A DNA stretch of 6,381 bases from an uncultured Collinsella sp. (GTDB lineage Bacteria > Actinomycetota > Coriobacteriia > Coriobacteriales > Coriobacteriaceae): assembly GCA_900754385.1 (NCBI GenBank), contig CAAECP010000203.1, positions 1-6,381 on the forward strand, in the 5' to 3' direction. Shown here piece by piece: positions 1 to 6,040 of the stretch. A model generated the notes under the pieces. The model saw only the letters and a program-made list of their open reading frames with translations. It was not told the DNA's origin and ran no database searches. The position numbers were made by a program, and so were the translations under genes. Every line of letters starts with the position of its first letter. The first letter of the stretch is position 1.

Positions 1-1
1 G

Positions 2-49
2 AAGGCGAGGAAGAAGGGCGTGAAGGGAGCGAAGAGCGTTGCTGCCTAG
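2..49 (+). CDS. Possible C-terminal tail of an upstream gene (partial)
   Basis: The reading frame beginning at base 2 runs open to a TAG at 47-49 and would encode a short basic tail, KARKKGVKGAKSVAA. The frame beginning at base 1 is also open, to a TAG at 52-54, with an acidic tail, so the true frame cannot be decided. Either could be the end of a gene entering from the left, or the stretch may be non-coding. No function can be assigned. Confidence 0.15.
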   Translation, partial: KARKKGVKGAKSVAA

Positions 50-1193
50 GCTAGCCCCTTGTCACACAAACTACCGAAGCCTCTCTTTTTCTTTCTATTT
101 CACCGCGATTCTTCTTGGCCTTGCGCTTGGGCTTCCGCTTTTGAGTCGCTTCATTCCAAAAGTAATCGGCAAACCATGGCATATTTGCATTGAACTCGTC
201 CTTATTGCCGCCGGCGCCGCAATGGCGTTCTACACCGAGGTCTGGATGTTCACCGTCTCCGCCGCAGTGATCGGCATCTGCTTTTCGTTTACAACGGGCG
301 TCTGCATGTCCGATGTCATTGACCAATGGTTCAGCAAATCGTCCGGTCTCGCCATCGGCCTCGCTTGGGGCGTTAATTCTCTCTGCACGCTGTTATTGAG
401 TCCTGTCATTACGCTGGTCATCGAGCAGCAAGGCTGGCGTACGGGATACATCGTGCTTGCGGCCGTTTCTGCAGCTATGATTTTGCCTGCAAGCGCATTT
501 ATCATTCGCCTTAACCCCTCTGATCGCAATATGCTTCCGTACGGAGAGACCGCCTCCGAAACCCATGAGAGCTGCAGCGCCGATGAGCAGGAAGATGCCC
601 TTTCGGGCATGGCACTCCGCGATGCCGCGAAAACGCCGTCTTTTATTCTCTGTGTCCTCTTGCTTTGCGTGGCGCAGCTCACCTGCTGCATGAACCAGCT
701 GTTTCCAACCTATGCAAGCGAGGTCGGTTTCAATCCTATCGTAGGAAGCTTAATGGTCTCGGCAGCTTCACTCTCCGATATCTTCCTAAATCCCTTCGTG
801 GGCAAAACATGCGACAAGCTTGGCGCTATTAAAGCAACGGTCGCATGGACAGGTGTCAGCATTCTTTCATTCCTGCTTCTTATCATTGGCGGAAGCAATG
901 AGACTGTTTCCATCATTGCAGCTGGTGTAAACGATGTCATGTTCGCCATCGTTGGAACCGCAATGCCGATGCTTCTCCTCTCGCTTTTTGGATCACGCGA
1001 TTTTGGAAGGATCTATTCGATCGTTTGCTCAGCGGGCTATGTCGTCGGTGCTTTTGGAATGCCGGTCATGATGAAGGTTTACGGCATGGCAGGGTCATTC
1101 CAGGGAGTATTTATCTTCTGCATTGCCTGCAACCTTATGATTGCTGCGTTTGCTATCGTTTCCGGCTTTCTCAATAAGGCTGATGAAAAGTAA
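39..1193 (+). CDS. N-terminally truncated MFS transporter (OFA-like), possible pseudogene
   Basis: Cytoplasmic-membrane carrier of the major facilitator superfamily, resembling the oxalate/formate antiporter (OFA) branch. It aligns almost end to end with the carrier at 4572-5837, sharing MSDVIDQWF, GLAIGLAW, CMNQLFPTYASEVGF, FGSRDFGRI and GAFGMPVMMKVY. By eye, well over half the residues are identical. Homology begins only near residue 12-17 (about base 72-87), so the roughly 50 residues that carry helix 1 and its following loop in the paralog are missing. The listed TTG start lies in non-homologous sequence; GGGAG at 25-29 gives it a possible ribosome site. The remaining frame has no stops. 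Third codon positions are richer in A/T than in the paralog. About 11 helices remain, so normal transport is doubtful. It may be a recently broken gene or a shortened product. It ends in TAA and converges on the TetR gene. The family assignment is firm; functionality is not. Confidence 0.75.
   Translation: MLPRLAPCHTNYRSLSFSFYFTAILLGLALGLPLLSRFIPKVIGKPWHICIELVLIAAGAAMAFYTEVWMFTVSAAVIGICFSFTTGVCMSDVIDQWFSKSSGLAIGLAWGVNSLCTLLLSPVITLVIEQQGWRTGYIVLAAVSAAMILPASAFIIRLNPSDRNMLPYGETASETHESCSADEQEDALSGMALRDAAKTPSFILCVLLLCVAQLTCCMNQLFPTYASEVGFNPIVGSLMVSAASLSDIFLNPFVGKTCDKLGAIKATVAWTGVSILSFLLLIIGGSNETVSIIAAGVNDVMFAIVGTAMPMLLLSLFGSRDFGRIYSIVCSAGYVVGAFGMPVMMKVYGMAGSFQGVFIFCIACNLMIAAFAIVSGFLNKADEK
53..66 (+). 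repeat. Half copy of the TTGTCACA repeat at the truncation point
   Basis: The bases agccccttgtcaca resemble the right half (agccactttgtcaca) of the inverted repeat at 5922-5954, differing by one substitution and one indel. The MFS homology begins only a few bases downstream. The repeat may mark the recombination junction that removed the 5' end of the gene. The match is short, so chance is possible. Confidence 0.35.
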
Positions 1194-1228
1194 TAAGCGC
1201 CGATTTGCATCGGCATAGATTGCCATGC

Positions 1229-1278
1229 AACAGGGGTCGACTCCAAGCCAGACTGGAGTCGACCCCTGTTTTCGTTTT
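1229..1278 (+). terminator. Strong stem-loop terminator after the truncated MFS gene
   Basis: A perfect 17-bp inverted repeat (arms 1229-1245 and 1254-1270, loop agccagac) is followed by TTTTCGTTTT. The stem contains GGGGTCGACTCC and is unusually long for an intrinsic terminator. A second, weaker hairpin precedes it (arms 1206-1215 and 1221-1229, with one bulged C). On the minus strand the stem lacks a T-tract, so termination of tetR transcription from the other side is less certain. The long perfect arms could also mean it is a copy of a dispersed intergenic repeat. Confidence 0.75.
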
Positions 1279-1331
1279 AAAGGTTGCCCGCAGGCACCAT
1301 GGGCGCCAACATGCGCTTCAGCTTGGCTGGT

Positions 1332-1910
1332 CTATTTGAACATAAGCTCGACTATTCCCGCCCAAACCGCTTTTTCATCAATATCCTCACCTTGAGCGAC
1401 CGTATTGCTTGCTCCCTCCAGAACGGTATAAAGAATTTGTACGTAGAGCATTACGTCGGCGCTATCGGAAAACGCGCCAATCTCTACACCATGAAGAAGG
1501 ATGTCTTTAAGCGCATCCATGGTTCGTTTGGTCGCCGTCGCTTGACGTTCCTGAACTGCAGGAATTCGATTTGCTTGAACGCTAACCTCGGCCAGCACGC
1601 GCCGGCGCTTTTCATCGCTTCGATAGCCACCTATAACTGAATTGCCGAGCTCGATAAGCGCGGCCTTGAACCCGTCCCTATCGACTATTAGCGAGTAGTC
1701 GCGCTGATAGTCAATGGTCGGAAACATGCTGTCCAAGAGCGTAGTGAAAATCTCCTCTTTTGAGGGAAAGTAGTAGTACACCGACGGCTTGGATATACCG
1801 ACAAAGTCGCAAATCTTTCCGATAGACGCTTTGTCATAACCGACTTCTGCCACAAGATCGTACATTGCGTCCAATATTTTTTTTCTTGTGCTCACGCTGC
1901 ATTTCTCCAT
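1332..1910 (-). CDS. TetR/AcrR-family transcriptional regulator
   Basis: Cytoplasmic one-component DNA-binding repressor of 192 residues, the usual length for the family. The N-terminal TetR domain spans about residues 7-53. Its helix-turn-helix is at about 29-48 (SIGKICDFVGISKPSVYYYF), followed by the typical SKEEIF. The remainder is an all-helical ligand and dimer domain with no recognisable ligand signature. The ATG at 1910-1908 is supported by GGAAG nine bases upstream on the minus strand. It is divergent from the deiminase operon across a 224-bp region with repeated operator-like motifs, one lying between the -35-like and -10-like elements of its own likely promoter. This suggests autoregulation and control of the operon. 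The inducer is inferred to be the operon's substrate or a pathway product; activation rather than repression cannot be excluded. Confidence 0.93.
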   Translation of the reverse strand: MEKCSVSTRKKILDAMYDLVAEVGYDKASIGKICDFVGISKPSVYYYFPSKEEIFTTLLDSMFPTIDYQRDYSLIVDRDGFKAALIELGNSVIGGYRSDEKRRRVLAEVSVQANRIPAVQERQATATKRTMDALKDILLHGVEIGAFSDSADVMLYVQILYTVLEGASNTVAQGEDIDEKAVWAGIVELMFK

Positions 1911-1982
1911 TGCAAATCACTTCCGCACTACCAACATTATTAAGGATGGCAACGGAACATCAATTCGTGTCCAAACATGACC

Positions 1983-2010
1983 ACTATATACGGCGAACGG
2001 TATGTATCAG
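1983..2010 (-). promoter_or_regulatory. Probable promoter of the TetR gene
   Basis: On the minus strand, a -35-like CTGATA (complement of 2005-2010) and a -10-like TATAGT (complement of 1983-1988) are separated by 16 bp. The 73 bp to the ATG at 1910 leave a short leader. The spacer is exactly the operator-like site at 1988-2003, so a bound repressor would block this promoter. The hexamers are imperfect and the call rests on motif reading only. Confidence 0.4.
1988..2003. promoter_or_regulatory. TetR operator-like site 1
   Basis: ATACGGCGAACGGTAT is an imperfect palindrome (arms ATACGG and CGGTAT, five of six pairs). It shares the nine-base core CGAACGGTA with site 2, and the match continues into the flank (GTAT followed by AGTAG at both sites). 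A related GGCGAGCGG stands between them at 2013-2021. It lies within the probable tetR promoter. Confidence 0.5.
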
Positions 2011-2038
2011 TAGGCGAGCGGCAATTATTCAAAATTAT

Positions 2039-2052
2039 CTACCGAACGGTAG
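2039..2052. promoter_or_regulatory. TetR operator-like site 2
   Basis: CTACCGAACGGTAG is a perfect palindrome with six-base arms and a two-base centre, the shape typical of TetR-family operators. It lies about 83 bp before the deiminase start codon and directly upstream of TATAGT, a -10-like hexamer (2054-2059). No good -35 is visible for the rightward promoter. The site probably controls the operon. Confidence 0.6.
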
Positions 2053-2053
2053 G

Positions 2054-2068
2054 TATAGTAGTACTATA
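2054..2068. repeat. 15-bp perfect palindrome TATAGTA-G-TACTATA
   Basis: Seven-base arms flank a single central G, two bases downstream of operator-like site 2. It overlaps both candidate -10 elements for the operon (TATAGT at 2054-2059 and TACTAT at 2062-2067). It may be a second regulator site, part of an extended operator, or an A/T-rich promoter core that is palindromic by chance. Confidence 0.45.
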
Positions 2069-2134
2069 GCAGGTGAAACCCCGCTATTGTCGCGGCCGGA
2101 CAGCATCGCGGGAAACCCGACGGAAGGACCAACC

Positions 2135-3373
2135 ATGTACGAGAACTATCGTATGCCGGGCGAGTTCGAGAAGCGCTCCAACGTCTATGTGACATGGCTT
2201 CCCGATTACATCCGTGCAGAGGGCTACGATAACCGCCAACCCTGCGTTGACGTGATCAAGGCTCTGCTCGAGTATGGCGACGTTACGGTCAACCTCAATT
2301 GCGGCACCCCCGGCTCCTATGAGGAGGCTTGCTCGCGCCTGAAGGAGGAGGGGGTTGATCTCGATCGCATCGAGATCACGCAGTTCGAAGACTCCAACTT
2401 CTATGTCCGCGACAACGGTCCCAGCATCATGGTCGACGACAAGGGCCATTCTTATATGGTCAACCCCGCTTGGACCTATTACGGCGTGTGGGACAAGAAC
2501 TCCCCGGAGTGCCAGTCCGCGCGTAAGGCAGCCGTTCACATGGCGGTTGCGCTCGGTTGCTTCGATATCGTCAATTCCGAAATGGTTTCGGAGGGCGGCG
2601 ACCGCGAGTTTGACGGTCACGGCACTCTGATCGCCATCGAGGACACGGAATGCCGCAAGCGTAATCCCGAGTTCACGAAAGAGGAAGTAGAGGCCGAGTA
2701 TAAGCGCATCTACAACCTCAACAAGGTTATCTGGCTTCCGCAGCCCATGCTCGAGGACGACGACTATCGACTGGGCATCCTCGACGAGAGGGAAGACGGA
2801 ACTCCCGTCTTTGGCATGAGCTTTGCAGCTCACATTGATGAGATGTGTCGCTTTATCACTCCGAACAAGATTCTTCTTGCCGAGGTGTCCGATGAAGAGG
2901 CAGCCTCGAGCAAGGCTGGAGCAGAGTCTCGTCGCCGCATTGAGGCAGCCTACGAGATCCTGAGCAACGAAACGGACTGGGAGGGCAAGCCCTTCGAGAT
3001 CGTTCGTATGCCCACCGCCGAGCCTATTGAAGTCGTTATCGCCCCTGGCGATGAAGATTACGAGCTCTATAAGGGCTTCATCGACGAAATGGGCGGCAAG
3101 TTTATGGATGGCACCCCCTGGCCCGAGGGCCCCGTCCACTTCTACGCAGCAGCGAGCTACTGCAACTTCCTGATTTGCAACGGCGTCGTTCTTGGCCAGC
3201 GTTATTACCACGAGGGCATGAGCGAGGTCGTGAAAGAGAAGGATGAGCAGGCCAAGGCAGTTCTTGAGAGCTGCTTCCCCGATCGCAAGGTCATCATGAT
3301 TGATTCCCTCGCGCTTAACCTGTCCGGCGGCGGCGTGCACTGCTGGACTAAGGACGTGGCGGCCAGCTGCTAG
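2135..3373 (+). CDS. Agmatine deiminase family protein (PAD_porph fold), substrate uncertain
   Basis: Cytosolic guanidino-group hydrolase of 412 residues; family members convert agmatine to N-carbamoylputrescine and ammonia. The catalytic set is visible: Asp93 in VRDNGP, Glu153 in EGGDREFDGHG, His233 and Asp235 in AHIDE, and the nucleophile Cys403 in GGGVHCWT. ASYCNFLICNG and CFPDRKV are also family-typical. The frame is open upstream to 1865, but the ATG at 2135 is the start because GGAAGGA (2122-2128) sits six bases before it and family homology begins there. It is longer than typical agmatine deiminases (about 360-380). Extra residues at about 205-228 (EDDDYRLGILDEREDG region) precede the catalytic His, and the usual TNEH/TDGH there reads AAH. 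It is the first gene of the operon with the carbamoyltransferase and MFS genes. The family is firm. Agmatine as substrate is not proven; arginine or another guanidino compound is possible. Confidence 0.88.
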   Translation: MYENYRMPGEFEKRSNVYVTWLPDYIRAEGYDNRQPCVDVIKALLEYGDVTVNLNCGTPGSYEEACSRLKEEGVDLDRIEITQFEDSNFYVRDNGPSIMVDDKGHSYMVNPAWTYYGVWDKNSPECQSARKAAVHMAVALGCFDIVNSEMVSEGGDREFDGHGTLIAIEDTECRKRNPEFTKEEVEAEYKRIYNLNKVIWLPQPMLEDDDYRLGILDEREDGTPVFGMSFAAHIDEMCRFITPNKILLAEVSDEEAASSKAGAESRRRIEAAYEILSNETDWEGKPFEIVRMPTAEPIEVVIAPGDEDYELYKGFIDEMGGKFMDGTPWPEGPVHFYAAASYCNFLICNGVVLGQRYYHEGMSEVVKEKDEQAKAVLESCFPDRKVIMIDSLALNLSGGGVHCWTKDVAASC

Positions 3374-3420
3374 CGAGCCTTTGAGCCTGCACTGTCTGAT
3401 TTAGGCGCCACACTTACTGC

Positions 3421-3452
3421 TCCCCGAGGGATATCCGTGTTTCCCTCGGGGA
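3421..3452 (+). terminator. Intergenic stem-loop inside the operon
   Basis: A perfect 11-bp inverted repeat (arms 3421-3431 and 3442-3452, loop tatccgtgtt) lies in the 122-bp gap between the deiminase and carbamoyltransferase genes. The G/C-rich stem (TCCCCGAGGGA) has no T-tract after it. It is more likely an mRNA-stability or partial-attenuation element, or an intergenic repeat copy, than a full terminator. I see no convincing separate promoter in the gap. Confidence 0.45.
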
Positions 3453-3495
3453 CACATTCGACATTCATCTATCACTAAATGGAAAGGGAATAGAC

Positions 3496-4560
3496 ATGAA
3501 CAACAGCCTTCGTGGTCGCGACTACATCAACATCCATGATCTCTCCTCCGAGGATTTCCGCTATCTCATCGATCTTGCCTGGAACCTTAAGGCTCAGAAG
3601 AAGTCTGGTGTCGACCAGCGCTACTTCCCCGGCAAAAACGTCCTCGCCAACTTTGAGTGGGGCTCGACCCGTACTCGTTGCGCATTCGAGACCTCCTGCA
3701 ACGATTTGGGCATGGGCTTCACTTATCTGACCAACTCCCACATGGGTGACTGCGAGACCGTCAAGGATGCCATGCGCGTCTTTAACGGCATGTATGATCT
3801 CATCGTCTACCGCGCGCAGAAGGACGAGCAGTTCCTCTATGACGTCGCCGACCTGGTTGACATCCCGGTCATCAATGCCCTTACTCTCGGTGATCACCCG
3901 ACTCAGATGCTCGCTGACGCTCTTACGATGGAAGAGCAATGGGGCGGTCTGCGTACGAGCCGCGGCAAGAAGATGGCTTTCGTTGGCAACTGCGCCGGCG
4001 CCCCGGTGTGGTATGGCCGCCTGTGCGCTATGCTCGACATGGACTTCCTCGCCATCGGCCCCGACGACCTCCGTCATCAGATGTGCAAGGAAATGATCGA
4101 AGAGGTGGAGGCCTGCTACGCCAAGTACGCTCCCAATAGGACCTTTACCATCACCTCTGACCTCGATGCCCTGGATGGCGTTGACGTTATCGTTACCGAG
4201 GAGTGGCGCTACATCAACCCCGAGTGCGGCGAAGAGGTCCTGGATCCCGACGACTACAACTCCTGGCTGGGCGATGCCGAGTCTCTGTACCCCTATCGCG
4301 TCACCAGCGAGCTGTGCAAGCGCACCAACAATCCCGACATCTTCTGCATGCATGAGCTTCCCTCTGTGCACAACGCGGATCACCGTGTTGGCAAGATGCT
4401 CCTCGACCAGTGCAAGAACGACCTTCATCGCGAGATCATCACCGAGGGTTTCGAGATTGCCGACGAGTGCTTTGAGGCCAACGCTTCGGTCATCTTCCGT
4501 GAGGCAGAGAACCGTCAGCACACCATCAAGGCCGTTATGTGTGCCCTTCTGGGTCTCTAG
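3496..4560 (+). CDS. Ornithine/putrescine carbamoyltransferase-like protein with altered acceptor site
   Basis: Cytosolic aspartate/ornithine carbamoyltransferase superfamily member of 354 residues, normal length, expected to act as a trimer. Carbamoyl-phosphate residues are kept: STRTR at 57-61, Arg106, HPTQ at 134-137 and AENRQHTIKAV near 337-346. The acceptor side is not. HCLP, normally near the end, is HELP at 286-289. The TDVWVSMGE loop of ornithine enzymes reads TEEWRYINPEC at 234-244. The GDxxNN segment reads GNCAGAP at 164-170, and the residue before GSTRTR is Trp rather than Lys. It probably splits a carbamoylated amine to amine plus carbamoyl phosphate, using the deiminase product. 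Start: ATG with GGAAAGGG seven bases upstream. Its stop is 11 bases before the next start, with that gene's GGAG overlapping the stop, implying translational coupling. Superfamily certain; a biosynthetic ArgF role or plain putrescine specificity looks unlikely but is unproven. Confidence 0.85.
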   Translation: MNNSLRGRDYINIHDLSSEDFRYLIDLAWNLKAQKKSGVDQRYFPGKNVLANFEWGSTRTRCAFETSCNDLGMGFTYLTNSHMGDCETVKDAMRVFNGMYDLIVYRAQKDEQFLYDVADLVDIPVINALTLGDHPTQMLADALTMEEQWGGLRTSRGKKMAFVGNCAGAPVWYGRLCAMLDMDFLAIGPDDLRHQMCKEMIEEVEACYAKYAPNRTFTITSDLDALDGVDVIVTEEWRYINPECGEEVLDPDDYNSWLGDAESLYPYRVTSELCKRTNNPDIFCMHELPSVHNADHRVGKMLLDQCKNDLHREIITEGFEIADECFEANASVIFREAENRQHTIKAVMCALLGL

Positions 4561-4571
4561 GAGTTGTATCA

Positions 4572-5837
4572 ATGGAAAATGCAAAGTTAAAGAGCAGCAA
4601 GGTCTACGCATGGGTTCTCGTAATCGCGCTTGGCCTCATGTCTGCTGGTACGACCGGATCCTATAGCGTAATCGCCGGCTCCTTCGTCGCGCCCGTGTGC
4701 GAGGAGTTCGGGTTTGACTATTCAATCTTCTCGTATTACTTCACCGCGACGCTCATCGGTCTTGCGGCGGCGCTTCCGTTTGTCGGAAAACTCATCCCCA
4801 AGGTTGTTGGCAAGGTTTGGCTCCCCGTCGTCGAGCTTATTCTGCTCGCCGCCGGCGCAGGCATGGCTTTCTACGCCGAAGTTTGGATGTTCATCGCCGC
4901 TGGCGCCCTGATTGGCATTTGCTTCGCCTTCACCACCGGCGTCGCCATGTCCGACGTTATCGACCAGTGGTTCAAAAAATCTGGTGGCCTGGCAATTGGT
5001 CTCGCTTGGGCAGTGAACTCGATTTACATGCTCATCATGAGCCCCGTCATCACCTCTGTCATCGAGGCCGCTGGCTGGAGGACTGGTTATCTGGTGCTCG
5101 CTGGCGTCTCCGCCGTGCTCATTCTCCCCGCTTCCGTCCTGATTATTCGCTATAAGCCTCAGGACAAGGGCATGCTGCCCTATGGCTACGTCGAGGGCGA
5201 GCCGGACGCCGAGACCGAGGAGACGACCGAGGATAGCACGCGTGGCGTTAGCTATGCGCGCGCCATTAAGTCGCCTGCCCTCTTCTTCTGCATCGGCTTC
5301 CTCTGCCTCGTTCAGCTCACTTGCTGCATGAACCAGCTCTTCCCGACGTATGCTTCCGAGGTTGGTTTTAGCCCCATGGTGGGCGGCTTCATGGTATCCG
5401 CTGCATCGCTCTTCGATCTGTTCCTCAATCCGATCGTCGGCACCACTTGCGATAAGTTTGGCAGCACGAAGGCTATTCTGGGCTGGCTCGCTGTCTCCAT
5501 CCTCTCCTTTGTCATGCTCATGATGAGCAGCAGCAACTCGACGCTCAGCATCCTCGCAGCAGGCGTGAACGACGTAATGTACGTCATCGCTGGCACTGCC
5601 CTGACCGTTTTGGTTATGGATGTCTTTGGCTCCCGCGATTTCGGTCGCATCTTCGCGCTGATCTGCTCCGTGGGCTATATCGTCGGCGCCTTTGGCATGC
5701 CCGTTATGATGAAGGTCTATGAGCTTGTCGGCTCCTTCCAGGGCGTCTTCATCTTCTGCATCGCATGCAACGTTATTATCGGCCTGTTCTTGCTGCTGGC
5801 AAAAAAGACTGGTAAGAACCTCTCCTGGGACGAATAG
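4572..5837 (+). CDS. MFS transporter (OFA-like), third gene of the deiminase operon
   Basis: Cytoplasmic-membrane carrier of 421 residues with about 12 predicted helices. Helix 1 is near 11-36, helix 2 near 51-72, six helices end by about 190, an acidic central loop (about 202-222, EPDAETEETTEDS) follows, then six more. The OFA-type features are GLAIGLAWAVNS, SPVI, AGWRTGY and KGMLPYGY before the loop. An upstream in-frame ATG at 4539 lies inside the carbamoyltransferase gene. The ATG at 4572 is preferred because GGAG (4560-4563) precedes it by eight bases and the protein then begins with a normal short cytoplasmic end. It likely moves the operon's substrate in, or swaps substrate for product; the direction is inferred. 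Agmatine/putrescine exchangers of characterised operons are usually APC-family, so an MFS carrier here is a departure. The shortened paralog at 39-1193 appears to derive from the same kind of gene. Confidence 0.92.
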   Translation: MENAKLKSSKVYAWVLVIALGLMSAGTTGSYSVIAGSFVAPVCEEFGFDYSIFSYYFTATLIGLAAALPFVGKLIPKVVGKVWLPVVELILLAAGAGMAFYAEVWMFIAAGALIGICFAFTTGVAMSDVIDQWFKKSGGLAIGLAWAVNSIYMLIMSPVITSVIEAAGWRTGYLVLAGVSAVLILPASVLIIRYKPQDKGMLPYGYVEGEPDAETEETTEDSTRGVSYARAIKSPALFFCIGFLCLVQLTCCMNQLFPTYASEVGFSPMVGGFMVSAASLFDLFLNPIVGTTCDKFGSTKAILGWLAVSILSFVMLMMSSSNSTLSILAAGVNDVMYVIAGTALTVLVMDVFGSRDFGRIFALICSVGYIVGAFGMPVMMKVYELVGSFQGVFIFCIACNVIIGLFLLLAKKTGKNLSWDE

Positions 5838-5858
5838 TTCGATTCGTCTTAGACATAC

Positions 5859-5916
5859 GCTGTAGGGCTTAACCTGCAGCCGCTTTGGGGTATCGACTAA
5901 CATCGGTGCCCTTTTT
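5859..5916 (+). terminator. Intrinsic terminator of the deiminase operon
   Basis: Two hairpins follow the MFS stop. The first (arms 5859-5866 and 5873-5880, one G-U pair) has no U-run. The second is a clear terminator: arms GGGTATCGA (5888-5896) and TCGGTGCCC (5903-5911) pair over nine positions with two G-U pairs, loop ctaaca, followed at once by TTTTT (5912-5916). It marks the end of the operon. Confidence 0.8.
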
Positions 5917-5921
5917 CATCG

Positions 5922-5954
5922 AATGTGACAAAGGAGCAGCCACTTTGTCACATT
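5922..5954. repeat. 12-bp inverted repeat AATGTGACAAAG / CTTTGTCACATT
   Basis: Perfect arms at 5922-5933 and 5943-5954 flank the nine-base loop gagcagcca. There is no T-tract, so it is not a standard terminator. It lies just beyond the operon terminator, and its right half is echoed at 53-66. It looks like a dispersed intergenic palindrome (REP-like) or a regulator site. Which of these it is cannot be told from one window. Confidence 0.6.
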
Positions 5955-5980
5955 GAGTGGCATGTAAATCGAGGTCTAAT
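5953..5980 (+). promoter_or_regulatory. Weak candidate promoter
   Basis: TTGAGT (5953-5958) and TCTAAT (5975-5980) are spaced by 16 bp. The next supported gene starts about 200 bp downstream, beyond the proposed insertion-sequence boundary. The rest of 5955-6040 holds no gene I can support. Motif-only call. Confidence 0.2.
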
Positions 5981-6040
5981 ACTTTTCCGAGAAGTGAACG
6001 GCCATACTTGGGCCTCCGAAGCATCGACATTTTTAGACGT

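Noticed and set aside
1284..1640. Plus-strand open frame inside the TetR gene
   Set aside because: No ribosome site of note and no domain; the minus frame encodes a standard TetR protein.
1981..2070. CRISPR-like or tandem repeat reading of the control region
   Set aside because: Only two or three short imperfect copies at unequal spacing; palindromic operators explain them better.
1865..2134. 90-residue N-terminal extension of the deiminase frame
   Set aside because: It covers the operator region, matches nothing in the family, and a good ribosome site precedes the ATG at 2135.
2084..3340. Long minus-strand open frame opposite the deiminase gene
   Set aside because: Shadow of a high-GC coding strand. 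The + strand protein carries the full deiminase catalytic set and the minus product shows no domain.
3496..4560. Biosynthetic ornithine carbamoyltransferase (argF) call
   Set aside because: The ornithine-contacting SMG loop and HCLP motif are absent, and the gene context is a deiminase and a carrier rather than arginine biosynthesis.
3475..4611. Minus-strand open frame opposite the carbamoyltransferase gene
   Set aside because: Antisense shadow; the + frame has STRTR, HPTQ and AENR motifs in the right order.
4722..5903. Minus-strand open frame opposite the MFS gene
   Set aside because: Charged, His/Glu-rich product typical of an antisense shadow; the + strand encodes a clear 12-helix carrier.
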